A DNA stretch of 64,000 nucleotides from Beaufortia kweichowensis. Its lineage: Eukaryota > Chordata > Actinopteri > Cypriniformes > Gastromyzontidae. Below, piece after piece: positions 39,801 to 54,800 of this stretch. Every line of letters begins with the position of its first letter. The stretch's first letter is position 1. The stretch covers positions 16,610,946 to 16,674,945 of the forward strand of contig CM032794.1 in the NCBI GenBank assembly GCA_019155185.1, read 5' to 3'. The position numbers and the translations under genes were made by a program. Below the pieces are notes generated by a model that was given only the letters and a program-made list of their open reading frames with translations, ran no database searches and was not told where the DNA came from.

Positions 39801-42800
39801 CAGTGGCCTCAAAATGGCTGTGGACTCTTAAACCCCACTTCAATAATCTTTGAATAATTTTAATAATTTTAACTGAGCGCAAATCAATTGCACTTGTTTT
39901 CGTGAAACTTTAAGCTACAGTTAGTATCCTTACCCACACGAGCATGATACATTGTTATTCATCGCAGGCATACATTTGTAAATGTGACTTTAGTTTCGGA
40001 ATTCTTGTTTTTAGGCCACTTAAGTAAAATAACTTGGATTGTCCTCATGGTGGCACTCTTCAAACACAGATTCAGAAACATATTGACTTCACTCTCCTAC
40101 TCAGTCTATTAAATAACCTTAATTCCTCACTATTCAGTTTCTCACAAATGCCTCATGTCTTCTTTTGCAAGATGTAACACTGTTTGTTAACAACGCTGGT
40201 TACCATACAAGAACATGCATTTTAGGAAATGAGCAAAACCAATTTTTTACGTGTTTTCCTGTGTTTGTGTATGTTCTTGTCCACCTACAGCAGCGTCCAG
40301 ACGAGTCTGAGCGTGAGGGCTGGGAATATGCCTCTCTGTTTGGCTGGAAGTTTCATCTCAAGCAGAAGAAGACCGACTCCTATCGTCGCCGGCGCTGGAG
40401 ACGTCGTATGGAGCCATTGGAAAAGACGGGGCCAGCCGCCATCTTTGCATTGGAGTGTTCACTGGTAATGAAGGTTGACTATTTGAAAGATGTTGGGCTC
40501 GAAATTAAAGCAAGAGAGCCTGACAGAACGAAATGAAAAGTAATGCAGGAAAAGGAAAGTAGTCAAAGAGAATGAAATGAGGGTGAGACACAAGTGAGAC
40601 ATGGCAGAGGCGAGAATGGGTGTGGAAAGGCTTTGAGCTTGGACGAATTGGAGGTGCTGAGAGTGTCTGGGCAAGCAAAGTGGAATTAGCCTGGTAAAAT
40701 ATGGGCATCATGGGATATCATTTACGGGGAAGCGGAGATGGAACAGTGAACATGAAAGAGGTGACATGTAGAAAGTTCAGTTAGTATGTTTATTCTATAA
40801 CTCTTGGTCTGGTCCGCTGGGTCCATTGTTACAGATCTATTCCTGGCAGCTTTGGCATGTGCTGTCATGTGAGCCTGGCTGGCTTCAGATTTGAGGGTTG
40901 ACTGGAGTCTGGAGTTGATCTGTGGTGCAGCTAAAAAGTTCCAGTGACTTGAAGAGCTGTAGTGGGGGATTCCCTTTATATGCAACATCAGTGCACCTAA
41001 AAACCCTGATCCTGCGTACAGAAGCCCCCATTACAAATTCCAATTACTGTCATTTTCAGATTAAACTAGTTTAATATGTAGGTTATTGGCAACTTCACAT
41101 TCATTTGTTCCCAAAGAACTCAAATTAGAACAAATTGCATGATTGAATGTGCTTGTTACTTGAGCGTGTAGTTAAAGATATGCCAGTTATAGCACACAAG
41201 CGTTACAGTTAAATCACAGACCTTCATTGTTCTTAATACTCAGTTGCAAAAAAAAAAGATTTAGTTACACCGAAACTGAAATTGACAGAACTGAAATCTT
41301 ACATTCTTGTTTTAGCTGGCACTTTGAAGGGCATGTTTGCTTTTCTTTTTCTTTTTTCCAAAAACTGTAAGGGAGTATTGGGTTATGTAAATACAGTGAG
41401 CCACAAATGACATAGCAGTTTCAGTTTGGTTAAAAGACATCATCAAGCAATTTATTCAGAGAAGGTCAGGATTTTTGTATGTGTCAAAATGATATTCCAG
41501 TGTCTTGGGGTGGTGACATGTAATCACCTCATGCCAGTGGTTTGTGGTGTATATTCAGTTGCCGTTTCCACAACTGTCATCATTAACACATTCTCTGTTT
41601 ACCCTTTTGGTCGGAATATTTTGATATCCGATCCAACTCGAACGCCTTGTCTTGTCCAGTCGCCAAAATGTTTCAGTGTAGCATTTATGTCGAAAAAACA
41701 TGACGCATCTGTTTAAGTCTATGTGTGTTTTTTTTGTTTTTGGCAACAGAGCAGCATTACCGATGAAAAGAATGACGATAAGTCAGTTACGACGGCGTTT
41801 GGCGTCAACCGCCCAACCATCTCTTGCTTCTTCGATAGTGAGTTACAGATGCTTGGCAAGTTTTCTGACTTCTTTCAAAATAAGAAATATGAATTAAAGA
41901 CTACACTGTTGTTTGATTCCTTAGGTGGGATGCTGTATCATTTGCGGTGCTACTTGTATCAGGCAAGAGACCTGATGGCCATGGATAAGGACAGTTTCTC
42001 AGGTGAGCATGTAACACCTTTACACCTGAACAAATGAGGCACACATGACTATCACAGACATCTCAAGAGTACTCTGTATCTGCTTTTCTTGGGACAAAAC
42101 CTAAAAACACCAAGTGGGACCAAATAAAGCGCTGTGTGCTACACTTTCTTGAAACAGAGCATACAGTACAAGCTCTTCACACAACAAAAAAATGGAGTAT
42201 TCAGAATTGTCACATCCATAACAGTCCATAATAACTATTTTATGTTCTTTAAAGAGTCATCTATTTTCATTTGTTGTGCATTATTTACATTTACATTTAG
42301 GCATTTAGCTGATGCTTTTATCCAAAGCGACTTACAATAGTAGGAGAGAATGAAGTGACACATCAAAAGCGGCAACAATAGTACTAAGAGGTGCTTTCCT
42401 AAGTTTACAATGTTTTGCAGTGCTAGATAAGTACCTGTAGAGGAAAGAAAAGGGTTTGTTTTGTATTATGATGTCAGGTGTTCGTGGAAGAGGTGTGTTT
42501 TTAGCCGTTTCTTAAAAGAGGTGAGGGATGTGGCAGAACGGATTGCGTTAGGGAGATTATTCCACAAGCAGGGGACAGAGAAGGAACGAGAGAGGGATTT
42601 AGTGACCTTCTGTGAGGGTACCACCAGTCAACGTTCATTTGCTAAGCGCAGGGTTCTGGATGGGTTGTAGGTGTGTAGAAGAGAGTTAAAGTATGAGGGT
42701 GCAGAGTTTGTGATATTTTTAAATGTCAGCATTAATGATTTAAATTTAATGCGGGTAGCAACCGGCAGCCAATGGAGAGAGATGAAGAGAGGTGTGATGT

Positions 42801-45800
42801 GTGACATGTGCTCACACAGGTGTGACATGTGCATTATTGCTTCTAGTTTGTGCATTTTAATTCACAGAAATCCTACAAGTATGTTTCCTCACAAAAACGT
42901 TTGTCCGTGCATCGACTAATATTTGTCTGATGTCTGGATTATTAACAGAGGTTTAGTAAAATATAAACAGATTGTTCAATATATTGGTAATAAATATATT
43001 CTGTGAAAATTCATGTTTCAAGTTTTGATTGAAAATGTCACATCCATAATGCTGAAATTGCCATCTGTGATCAAGTTTTGCTAAAATTGACATACAACGT
43101 ACATATTTCAGTACAATAATATACATGTATTTTTACATATGTAAAAGTTCACTTGTACATAAGCATTCATGTGGTATGACAAAGTTAATGGGTAGTCCTA
43201 ATATGAAGCATATTGAGAGTGCTAACAAAACAGAATTACGATTTTATATATTTCTGTAAAAAACTGAAAAAGGTCAGCATTGCCCAGCATAATAGGAGCA
43301 TTTTATAAATAACAAAATCATAAAAGTGAAGTCTTTTGAGATGTAATGGTAAAGGAACCGTGACTGAGCTTACGTCAGAGTGGCTAAAATATTGTGCCTG
43401 GCACAGATTGGGCTGAGGTAGTTCGGGTCAAGTGCAGCCTAGAGAGAAGGGAAATGAAGTAGATTTACAGTGGTGGCCACGAGAGCAGACATTGGCAGCA
43501 GTGATGTAATAGTGTAATTTGTATAGTGAAGAGAAGATAGATACGATGAAACAAATCTGATGATTATTAAACAAATCAAAAAAGTAATGAAGCAAGAGCT
43601 GTGGTCTGTCTTGCTTATGTAGGCAATGTGTGTTTGAATCTGGCTTGCAACGTATCTCATTTCCCCTTTTCTACCAGTCATATCTGTTTTTTTATATATT
43701 TAGGACCTTTTTTAGGCAAGTTTGTTTCAGCCAAAATTCGCTTTACAGAATGTCCCCCAAAATTCAGTATATAATGTAGATTCTACATAGGCCTAGTTAT
43801 TACACTGTAATTACATAATAATAACCAAGACTGAGTTTTCACCGCCACTGATTCTTGATTTTTCTTGATCAAATATAAAAGAACATGCTTGGCAACACCT
43901 GAGCAGTTTAAAAGTTTAAATCATAGCGTGTCTGCTGCTATGGTCCAAAGCTTTAAGATGTGGTAGTGACTTTTTTAACTCGTGAGTTCTCCACATCATT
44001 AAAATACCGGCAGAATGCGCCCACAGGTTATCACCCATTAGAGATGTCCAGTATAAATCTTCCATGCATGGAAAAACCATACAGGCTAAAAACAGGACCA
44101 AAATTGACAAAGATGAAACGAAAAAGAAAATAGAGAGAGACATTAAGGTGGAGAAAGATCTGAACCATATTGGGTTTTTTAGCTTTCGCTAAATTCTGGA
44201 AATGTAACTATCCAGGCTATGCCTTTAAGGTTAATTTTGAACCCACAGGCACAGATGAAAAAACATAGAGGATTCTTTTAAAAATACATACCCGATATAA
44301 ATCAGAGCAATCTGGCGTTCTGATTACAAATCTACAAATAGTTTCGGGTCAGTCTCCTGATGCACAAACCCCAACTTGCTGCTTTACAGGGTTCTGACTT
44401 CTGAGGAAAATAAATAAATCAAGTGGAAGTAGAAATCACTTGTCCTTGGTACGCTTGAGACAGAGTTTGGTAAAATAAAATGATCGATGGACCGCAATAT
44501 TTATAAAGGAGGAAAAAATTTTGAGCTGCATCAATGTTTTAGCTACTGGAGGGGGGAGGCAGAAGTTCACGCCAGATGGCTGTAGGCCCTTTTTTGTTAA
44601 AGTCTGTGAAACCGGCTGTGGACTATACTCAGATGTCAACAAAATGTTAGCGCAGTTATTTAAAAAAGTGCATCCATGCATCAATTCATTAATCCATCCG
44701 TCGGTCCGTCTACTCATCCATATATTTTTTTGACATACAACCTATGCGTTTTGAATTTTTTTTACAGAAAACATGTATATTATAGATATATGGGAAAAAA
44801 TTTAAAGCAGAATTCCTTGTTTGCCTTCCCCTATTTTTTCTGATAATGTCATTGTTCCCTGGGGTCATGCATCATGTCTGAGTCATGCACGTGGGCAGCC
44901 GTCGACATGGTGGTGTCCAGTCCCACAATGCCCTTGGGCTGGACAGTTTATTTACTGTGTTCACTGTAAGCAGCCAGATTAGACACTGCCTGTGTTTATT
45001 TCCCATTGGCTCGTGGGTAACAGTGCACGCTCCCTATGGTTTGTTTATCCCTTTGTTTATTTGAGTCACTGTGTTTGTGGGAAGTAGTTTGTGTGTGTGT
45101 ACGTGAAGTAGTCTAATAAGAGCTGGGAAAAGTGTCTGTTTCTTCCTCCCAAGTAAAACTTGGTGATTCCACTGAGGATGATTTACGTAGACTAAAATAA
45201 TAAATCTAGACTGTCAGTCTACTTTCTGGCATTCCAAACTGGTTGATGTCATTCTTATTCTTATCGTAATTTTCTTCACCTTAAGAGCATTTGAGAGCAA
45301 AATAAATAGTTCACCTAAAAATGAAAAACGTGCCATAATTTACTAGTCGTTTCGTTGTTTAAAACATGTATGCTATTGTTTCTACTGGAATCCAAGTCAC
45401 ACACAATAAATGCAGTTCAAGGTAAAATTTGAAATCATAACGCAGAATTTAAGTCACTATTTTCTGAAAAGCCTCCGCTTACACTCTGCCCACAAATCTT
45501 TTTCATGGTCTCATTTAAATGTGGCATGCGGTACATTTTATTTAGATACAATGCATTTTCAAAAATGAAATAAAATGTTCACCCTTAGTATTTTACTAAA
45601 TGACATGAGAGTGAGTCAATGGGTGTAATTTGTACTCATTCATATAAAGACCTATACTCTCACACATACAAATCAGTTTACTGATTCACCTACTCGTGCA
45701 CTCTCTGTGTCTACACACACACACAATCACACATCATCTCACAGACATTACATAGACCTACTAAAGTTCAAAGTTGTCTCACTCTCTCTGCACTATAACT

Positions 45801-48800
45801 CAGGGCATCTCTGTTTCTTTTCACTTTCATAATTCATTCTTGGCAAGCTTCTTACCCTCATTACCAACCTAATAAAGCAGAAATACTCATGTTTAGTGTG
45901 TTTACTGATGCACTGAAAGCCTGAGGAGAAAATACCAAATCACCCCCACAGTCTAAATGGCTGTGTATCTTTCCCAACGCTTGATGTAGTTCTTTCCATT
46001 CCATTCATCCATCTACGTGGCAGTATCCTCCATCTGACCTGATGGAGACTTTTTTGTTTCAGTACACACTTTGCATGCATGTGAACTCAACTCATTCTTC
46101 ATCACTGAGATCACAATGCAATTTAGTGACCTTTGATCTCTGACTCTTTGATTAGATCCCTATGCCATTGTATCCTTCCTGCATCAGAGCCAGAAGACGG
46201 TGACTGTTCGGAACACGCTCAACCCCACATGGGACCAGACCCTCATTTTCTATGAAGTGGAAATATTTGGAGATCCTCGCGTGACTGAGAGGAAGCCTCC
46301 AAACATTGTGGTGGAACTGTATGATCAGGACACATACGTGAGTTTGTATTGTGTTATTTTAGTAAAAGTTGTTGTGTTGAATGTTAAACTAGTATCAAAC
46401 TTATTGATTTTTGGTATTTGCTTATTCTGTTCATGATAAGTTTATGATAAGTTCAGATAAGATAGATAAGTTCATGACAACAATAAATGTAATATTCATT
46501 CAAATGAGGCAGCAGTTTTTATAGTCATCTTTAACCTGTTAACTGTCTCCATTCCACAGATGGATTACTAGTATTATTTCATTATTCACTTTAATATTTC
46601 ATAGTTGAATTCTAATCTATCCATGGCAAACTATGTATTGAGGGAAAGTATTAATATTTGACAATTTTTAAAAATACCCGAAATTAGAAAAGAACTTTTC
46701 TTAAAAGAGTTTTTTTTTCTTAAAAATATTAAAATATCTTAAATTGAAAAATTCAGTTCATATAGTGCATTTTCATGTGTATGCTCAATATGTGCAGGGA
46801 CAGTTATCAGTTTGATGATTATTTCAAAGGCACTTTTAAATATATTTTTTGTTGTATATTTAGACTTAATTTTCTTTTTACTAAATATAAAAAATGCAAA
46901 CTTTTTAGTATGAACTTTTTTATAAACTTTTTTACTTCTGTACTGCAGGGTGCTGATGAGTTCATGGGGCGCTGTGTATGCCAACCATCAATGTTGTCTT
47001 CTCCTCGCCTTGCCTGGTATCCCATCCACAAAGGTGGGAAGGTTGCTGGAGAAATGCTTGCTGCATTCGAACTGATCCGCAGAGAGAAGGTACGCATTAT
47101 CTAAATTGTTATCATTTTCACAATCGCCATAATCATTGGTGATACTGTGTTTAGTGCTCTTTGTGATTGACCTATTCATGATATTATGATATAAGGCCAT
47201 AATTACAGTCAGTGCTCTCAGGTCTCCCAATAATTAAGATGACCACAGTTATGATTGTGTGGGATTCTTTGTGTCCTCCAGACACACACTGTATAGACCA
47301 GTTGTTGTCATCAGCGTCTTGGTTGAAAGAGACGCTTTTGTTGTGAATCCAAGCCACAAGTGTTTAGATGGCACATATAACAGCTTTTGCAACACCACAG
47401 AGAAAGCTTAGTGGTTCTTTCACTCCCACAGTAGTATTTGCATGGGTAGTGCCTGACAACATATGATTTAAAATTTATAAATGCTCTACATTCTTTCTTT
47501 CTTCCTTCCTTTCCTCTTTCACAGCCTGCAGTTCATCACATACCCGGTCAAGACGTAAGTATTTTTATCTTTTTTATCTGTCATTTTTTGTTTTTCTTAG
47601 TTTACACTCATGCTCACATACACAACACACAGTTTATGTCCTCATCCAAGACTCAGCCTACTCCCTTTTTGAATAATAGGACAGATACATGTAACTGACA
47701 AACATCGCTGCATCTGAACCGGTTTCACTAGAGCTGTCTGGTTTGAGACTGGCACTGATCAACAGTTCTCAGTTCAGGCAAAAGGCCCCGTCTGGGCAAT
47801 GCAGACAGTCAGGAGTCTGATTAGAGATGCCAGTAGAGTTTAAGAGTGCCAGAGGCTCCACCCAGTGCAGACCTGCCCAGCTGGCATCAGTTATAGTGGT
47901 ATAATCACAGGGAAATTGAATTAGAGTGCACGCTTAGAACAGTCAAACCACCCACCCACACGCAGACACACGCTCCAAAATACCCTCACTGTAACGTTTA
48001 TTTTATTTTAAAAGCATAAAATCTTGTTTCTGCCTTTTTCCAGGGGGATATTATGCCACTCTCACATATCATGGATGAGGTTGGTGTTGACAGAAGACCT
48101 TGAATTATTCAATTAATGTCATTATTTTTACATAGACAATGACATTTTTTTAATCATCATACATCTTTTTCCTTCCTGTTTGTTTATTTTGGATATCTTC
48201 AAGCTTGTGCTTCCAGGGTTCCTCTCTGACGGTCAACAGCAATGGGTACAATTCAGCATACACACACACACACAACTTTATTTACAAATGTTCTTTTTGA
48301 ACATTTAATACAACTGTATATAAAACATGTGATCATCACCAACTTTCTGAAATTCTGAAATTAATAGCAACCAAACAGCCCTCCAAGTGTTAGCTTTACA
48401 CATACTCGGTACAGAAGATGCTGAGCCTGGACTAATATCATTCGCTCCAAAATGCCATTCCCAGTGGTTTTCATTAGACTTTGCATAAGGGGTGTTGAGA
48501 TGTAGATTTTTTTTATCCCCGGTGGGTGGATTCCTCCAGAACTCGATGTACTTCTGTGTACCGTCGTGATTTTTATAGGGGCTGCCAAGGACAAGATCTT
48601 GAAGGGAGGTTCCTTGGAAATTGAAAGCCCTTTCTGATCCGGCTGTATTCCCAGCACTCCTATCTGCTTGGTCCACACAAAGATTTGTATTGTTCTGGCG
48701 TGGCATTTCTCGAAGACACACACCGATATAAATGGTGGAACTAACACGCTGCAATTAGATTGCATAATAGATTGTCTTCATTAGATACAGACACGCTCAG

Positions 48801-51800
48801 GATAAATGCACTGGGCTAGTTTATTTACATTGTTTTGCCAATAGTAAAAGAAAATATTGGCAAGACATAGGGACTAAAGCAAAGAAAAGAGCAAGCAATT
48901 TGTTTGGGACATAGTCTTTCTAATCTTTGATGCTTGCAAACTTTAAATCACAGCACTTTTCATTTTCCATTGTGTTACATTTTTACTTTTCTTTCTTTTT
49001 GCTAAAAGAAATGGCATGACCTCAGTATATTCTCTGTGTAACCAATGAGTACAGTGGCCTTTTGTTAATGTTATGTTTGTATTCATAGATGTTGGCTTTG
49101 TGTAAACTTCTGGTGTAAGGAAACATACTTATTAATACGCAGATTAAAGATGCCCCCTTAGAAATGACAGTCTTCTAAATCTTTGCCTTAACTTCATTTA
49201 AATTAGACATAACATATTCTAATGCTGCGTGACTGAAGCGTGTTTCCAAATGTCACCATTGTATTTAACAGTAGTGCCTATTTATAAAGCCGTCGCAGTG
49301 GAAAGAGGCAATCCTGGCTAATAGTTTGTTTAGTTGTGGCATAATAGTGAACTGTGATTGACTTATTACATGATGTTGTTTGAATTTATGATACCTCTGT
49401 TAGCAACCAATTCCTGTTTTTACATCAATTTTGTAATTCGTGTGTGACATTCAGTGTGATGGATGGAATCACAATATCAGGAGAGCAGCACGGGAAACTG
49501 AAAATGTTCTCTATTTTGAATGTTTTGCTGTTGAACTTGTTGTAAAATGATGAATTATTTTTCATTTTCACATGTAGCAAGAGGACTCAGATTTGCCGTA
49601 TCCACCTCCGCAGAGAGAACCTAATGTGTACATGGTGCCACAAGGCATAAAACCTGTCCTACAGCGCACTGCTATTGAGGTGAGACCCAAAACAACCTCG
49701 GAATATCCATTTACTGTATATACTTTTTTAAGTCCTCCATTTACAAATTTGGCAGACACTTTTATTTAAAGTAATGTGCAGGGCATTGAAGTTACACATT
49801 TATTTATGATATAATCTGTGTTTCGAGTGACTCCATCTCATGAACCTTTAGTGCTGCTACACTCTTGGGTCTATAAAATAGGTCTGTATAGTACCAAATA
49901 AGTTTTCTTCAGCTTGTAACAACAGCAAAAACCCTTTCTGTGCTAAACAAAAACCTTTTATTCATAAAGATTCTTTGAAAAGTGCTCAGTGCTATAAAAA
50001 ACATTTCAGCACAAAAGGGTTCTTAATTGAACTTTTACCATTGTTAGACAATTTTTAAGAAATGTATTTTTAGGGTGCTTTAGTGCAGTGCCTTACAAAC
50101 TGAGCTATAGAAAACCTTACAAAATCAGCGAAATACTGCACATGATGTGTGTTACGTGATTATCATCTCATAGACATCCGGACAGTAAACCTGACTTAAA
50201 TTATGATTAACCTTTGAACTCTTAGATTCTGGCATGGGGTTTGCGTAACCTGAAGAGTTTCCAGCTGGCCAGTGTAACATCTCCTAGTCTTCAAGTGGAA
50301 TGTGGAGGATGTGTGGTTCAGTCATGTGTTATTCGAAACAGTAAAAAGAACCCTAACTTTGATGTCAACACCCTCTTCATTGATGTGGTAAGATCTTCAC
50401 GTCTTTAGATTTCACCAGGCCTTTGTTGAATAAAGCAGATACTGTTACTTTAGATTAGGCTTTAAAGGATTAATTTGCGAATCAAGGTCGAGGGCAAAAA
50501 TACCACAGCGATTGTATCGAAGATTGTCTGTAAATACTTCAATATTTGAACTTTGGCTGAACCCTCTTCTGAGATTTCTCCTTGCAGATTCGTAACGTAG
50601 AAAATCCGGTTAAGATATCAAATGTTGTGTTAGAGCAAGCCGCTAACCAGTTGTGACAGAGTTATATACAATGTGGTCACGCTGTCCTTCACATAGTGGG
50701 TGTTTCTGCACTGATGACTGGCCCAGTAACTGTTCCCCAGCACTGTCAATTCCTAATTCTAAAAAGATAGTCTGGATTTCATTCCAAGCTCATCTTAGAC
50801 TGGAAGGCATTGCATGGAAGGAATGCTGCATGACTGGGAAAGTTATTTGCACTGTCAGTCTTGGTCATCTCTGTGCCATACAATGTCATGTTTGCCTCAG
50901 TTTGGGGTGCTAAGTGCTTTCACAGCGAGAGGAAATAACAGTTGAAATGGAGACATAAACAAGATGATTATGTGTTATAATTGCATTATGAAAACTGACA
51001 AGAGCCTTGTATTACTCTGTATTTTTTTGCTCCTCACAATCTTCTCTGGACTTTAGCGGCTGCCTAAGGAGGAGCTGTACATGCCACCGCTGGTGATCAA
51101 GGTTATAGACAACAGACAGTTTGGCAGGAAGCCAGTGGTGGGCCAGTGCACAGTCCACTCGCTGAATGAGTTTCGCTGGCAGCTGGAGAGCCTGGAGAGA
51201 GACCCTACAGAAGAAGAGTTTGGTAAGACGCCTTGCGTGAGACACTTTGGCTTGGTATAAAGGGAAAGAAAGGTATCTATTTTGTAGTATTTTGGAAATT
51301 ACCTTTTTCCTATTCTGTGTCAGCAGAGGCGACTGCTTCTACCCCTAGAGATGAAGTTCTAATTGATATTGACGACAAGGAGCCTCTCATTCCTGGTCAG
51401 GTGAGCTCGGTTTCTTTTTTTTATACACCATCAGATCTCATGAACGCACTCATAGCCTACCAATGTTTTCCACTTATATGAAGTGCTGTATCCAGATCTC
51501 CTTGCAAAAATGCTCCTTGTGGCATGTGGCTTTTTAGCTCAAAACGTTTTTTTTGGGTTTGTTTTGAGGGGCAGTGCATTTGGCTGCTAACTGGTTGCCC
51601 CTGGGTCACATAGCTTGGGTTTCTCCAGATTTCCTTTAGAGCCTTGTTAGTGCATGAGTTATGCTGTCATGCTGCCACTTTACAAGATCTTCTATGGGTA
51701 GTTTTCTCCACGTCTTTATTGGTGGAAATTAAGTATAATTCTAGTCATGAAACATGGCAATCACAGGTTACGGTTAGGTGACGATATTGCACTAAGAATT

Positions 51801-54800
51801 GCCTTTGTGTTTAGTGACAAGAGATTGTTTATTGCTCCTTGAAATTATTGAGAGATTATAGGAAATACTTTATTGTTTGTTTAAATGTAATGTTAGGCCT
51901 AAATATTGAGTAGTCAGTCATATAGTTTATTACACTTTTTTTTCCTATTTTCTAATAATTAGATGACACTAACCCACTGAAAACCGTTTTGCACAATATA
52001 AGATGCTAGATTTTCATGATTTTGTGCCTTGTGATGTTGCTATGTTACCATGTCAGTCAACCTACGGCATAATCGGGGGTGGGGTGTGATGAAATCATGA
52101 TCTCTGTGCCAACGATGGAATAGTGTTTGGCACTTGGTATCTGTGATGAAGGCTCACACCATCTTGAGACAATGACACGCTTCAGTCTCCGAGAAAGAGC
52201 CCAGATTTAATGACGCCTCCTCACTGTCATCAATTCCCTCTCATAACGACGACCTAAAAATACTCCCACGAAATAAATAAAAACAACATTAAAATAATGA
52301 TCAAGAGGGATTAAGCAAAATTGGAAAATTGTTTCCATGTCTCAAGCTTTAACCTTTCAGCCTTTATTTGTTCAGTCGCTGGAAGAAAAACGAGACAAGA
52401 ATATCGAATTCAGGACCGCATGGTTCCCTTGGCAATGTATTGCAGTCACAAAGCTGGTTTATTTAGGTTTCGACCTTTCAGCCCGGCTGGCAGTGCTTCC
52501 CTGTGGATGTGAGGCGTTCTGTCGTTTGCAGAGTGGAAAGAGGAATACTTCACGCTTGCCTTATTGAGCTCACTTTTATAAGCCCACACCCAGCAGCTCC
52601 AGTTAAGGACTATTAACGCCGCTCTTTTTTTCTGCTCTTGCCACCTTTTCCGTTGATCTAATCTGAGAACAAGTTTAAATTTGTTCTGTAATTAAGTCCA
52701 GAATTGTATGTCATCTCACATTTATCTGTTGGGAACTAAATGCGGATTTTAAAGTGTCACATAGTGCAAGTGGATTTCACAGCTCCAACAAATATAAACG
52801 ATCCAATAAAACCTATGGTAGAAAACCCAAAAGCCACTTGCTAAAACTTTATTCATCTTGACTGGACACACCACCTGTGGTTTGACTGAAATCTGAATTC
52901 TCAAGAAGTAAAAAATGTTTTGCTACACAAATCTCAAATACATTGCAAATATATTATATTGCAAAAACCTCCACCAATTCTGCACCTGATTTTAGATGTT
53001 TTGTTATAAGCCACTGTAGGCATTTATTATGTGGCTGTTGTTTATTAAATGTGCATTAGTATGAGGTCTTTCATTGAATGGGGTAGCATAGTGTAGTTTC
53101 AAAAGGGACCACAACCAAAAATCAGAGGTGTTTGATGAAATACAGCAATAGAAAGATATGTGGACAGATGGTTGTACTGACCGTTTCATTTAGAGAGTGT
53201 CTTAAAAAATCTTATCATGTTTAATATGTTCATTTTGTTTTTGCTTAGGATGTAGTTCCTGTTTTGTCACACATTTACAATATGAATAAAATTTTCATTG
53301 CCATCTCATATACTATATATTAACCTGATAACTGCACTTGCACATATTTTGCATGCACAAATTCATCTGAACTGCATCTTTTTAAATGCTTGCTTTTTTA
53401 AACATTTTTTTAATCTATTTCTGTTTTAAATTTGAAGTATTTTTAAATAACATTTCAATTTTTTCAGTTAATATTGTTATGAAAATTTGTCAAATATTTA
53501 TTGTTCACTGTTAGACCATTATATAGTTTGTCATGATTATATTAATCTGATAACTGCCACAGCAGAAATTGAATATACACATAAAAATGCAAATCTAAAT
53601 TACTTTTTTAATATTTTTGATATAATATATTTTTTCAAATATTTTTAAGTTTTCTAAAATAAAAATTAATTTTATGTATTTTTATTAATTACAGTAATAG
53701 TCACAGTCATTTACCTTTCCATCAATTTATAGTTTGTCATGATTGGACTGAATTTCAACTATGAAATATTAAAGTAGTGTTCAGTTAACAGATTAAAGCA
53801 AATACAATTGCAGTTTTGATGTAAACGAGATGTGTGGTACCGGTAGACTGGACTGATACAGAATATTCAGGGGTCTTTCTCACTAAAGTTAACTGAAGCA
53901 ACCAAAGCAGAAATTTCACCCCTGAACTAAAATCCCACATTGACTCCTGGCATTGCAGTGGGAGCCTGAGGCTGCCGTGAGCCACTCAGGAAACCAGGAT
54001 GAGCAAGAAAAGCCGAAGAGGAAAATTTGATTCCTCTCCACGTGGCTACTGTTTAAAACCTGGCTTCAGCAAAGGCCTGAGATTTACTCTGTTAGATCAA
54101 TAAGCATTATATTTTCATATCTCGCAATAATTATTTTATTTTTTACACCATTGGGTTTAGTAGCTATCTCTCTTTAAGCTCCATATCCATGTGTAAGTTT
54201 TTTCTGACAATGAATGCAATTACGATGTGTTGCATGATGGCCACCTAAATCAAACTCACACTGTTTCAATCAATCTCAAACGTACATGCTGGAGTCCAGA
54301 GGGCATAAAACACTCAACAGAATTAGATCTTCACCTCTAATGCCTTGTCTTATGTGGTGTACAAAGTAGTACAGAAAGCTGGTCCAAACTCCCCTGTGCA
54401 TTAAATGAAACTCGAGCCCCATCAGCTCCTCGAAGGAGTACTTTGGCTTGGCCTAAAAAAGTGCTCCCAAACAGAGAGAAAGAGAAAACGCTGGTTAGGA
54501 GGATCAGGTTTGTCACTCGGAGCAGGTTTCTGATGAGGCCAAGCACAAGATCACCGGTAAAGCAACACCCATCTGGTGGCTTTGTGGATTTTCTATGGTT
54601 CTGAGAGGGTTAAATGATATACTTTGGAAGCAGGGCACTAAAAGCAAGAACTCATGTAGAGGACCTTTGAAGAGGTTTTTGAGGTTGGACTTGAGGGAGA
54701 ACTACTGAAAAGGTTGGATTTTGATCCTACATCTTGGTGGCTTAGCCCAAAGGCCTTTAGACAGGGTTGTAATGTTTAGAGAGGCGAACGGCCCCACTAA

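Noticed and set aside
48216..48246. Possible extra dysf micro-exon (AG, GGTTCCTCTCTGACGGTCAA, then GGGTAC)
   Set aside because: The usable donor gives 29 bases, which would break the frame between phase-0 exons 36 and 37, and no vertebrate counterpart is known to me.
49840..50050. Possible further MITE with GGGTTCT/AACCCTTT phrases
   Set aside because: Composition fits a fish MITE but I could not find matching ends, so it is not listed as a feature.
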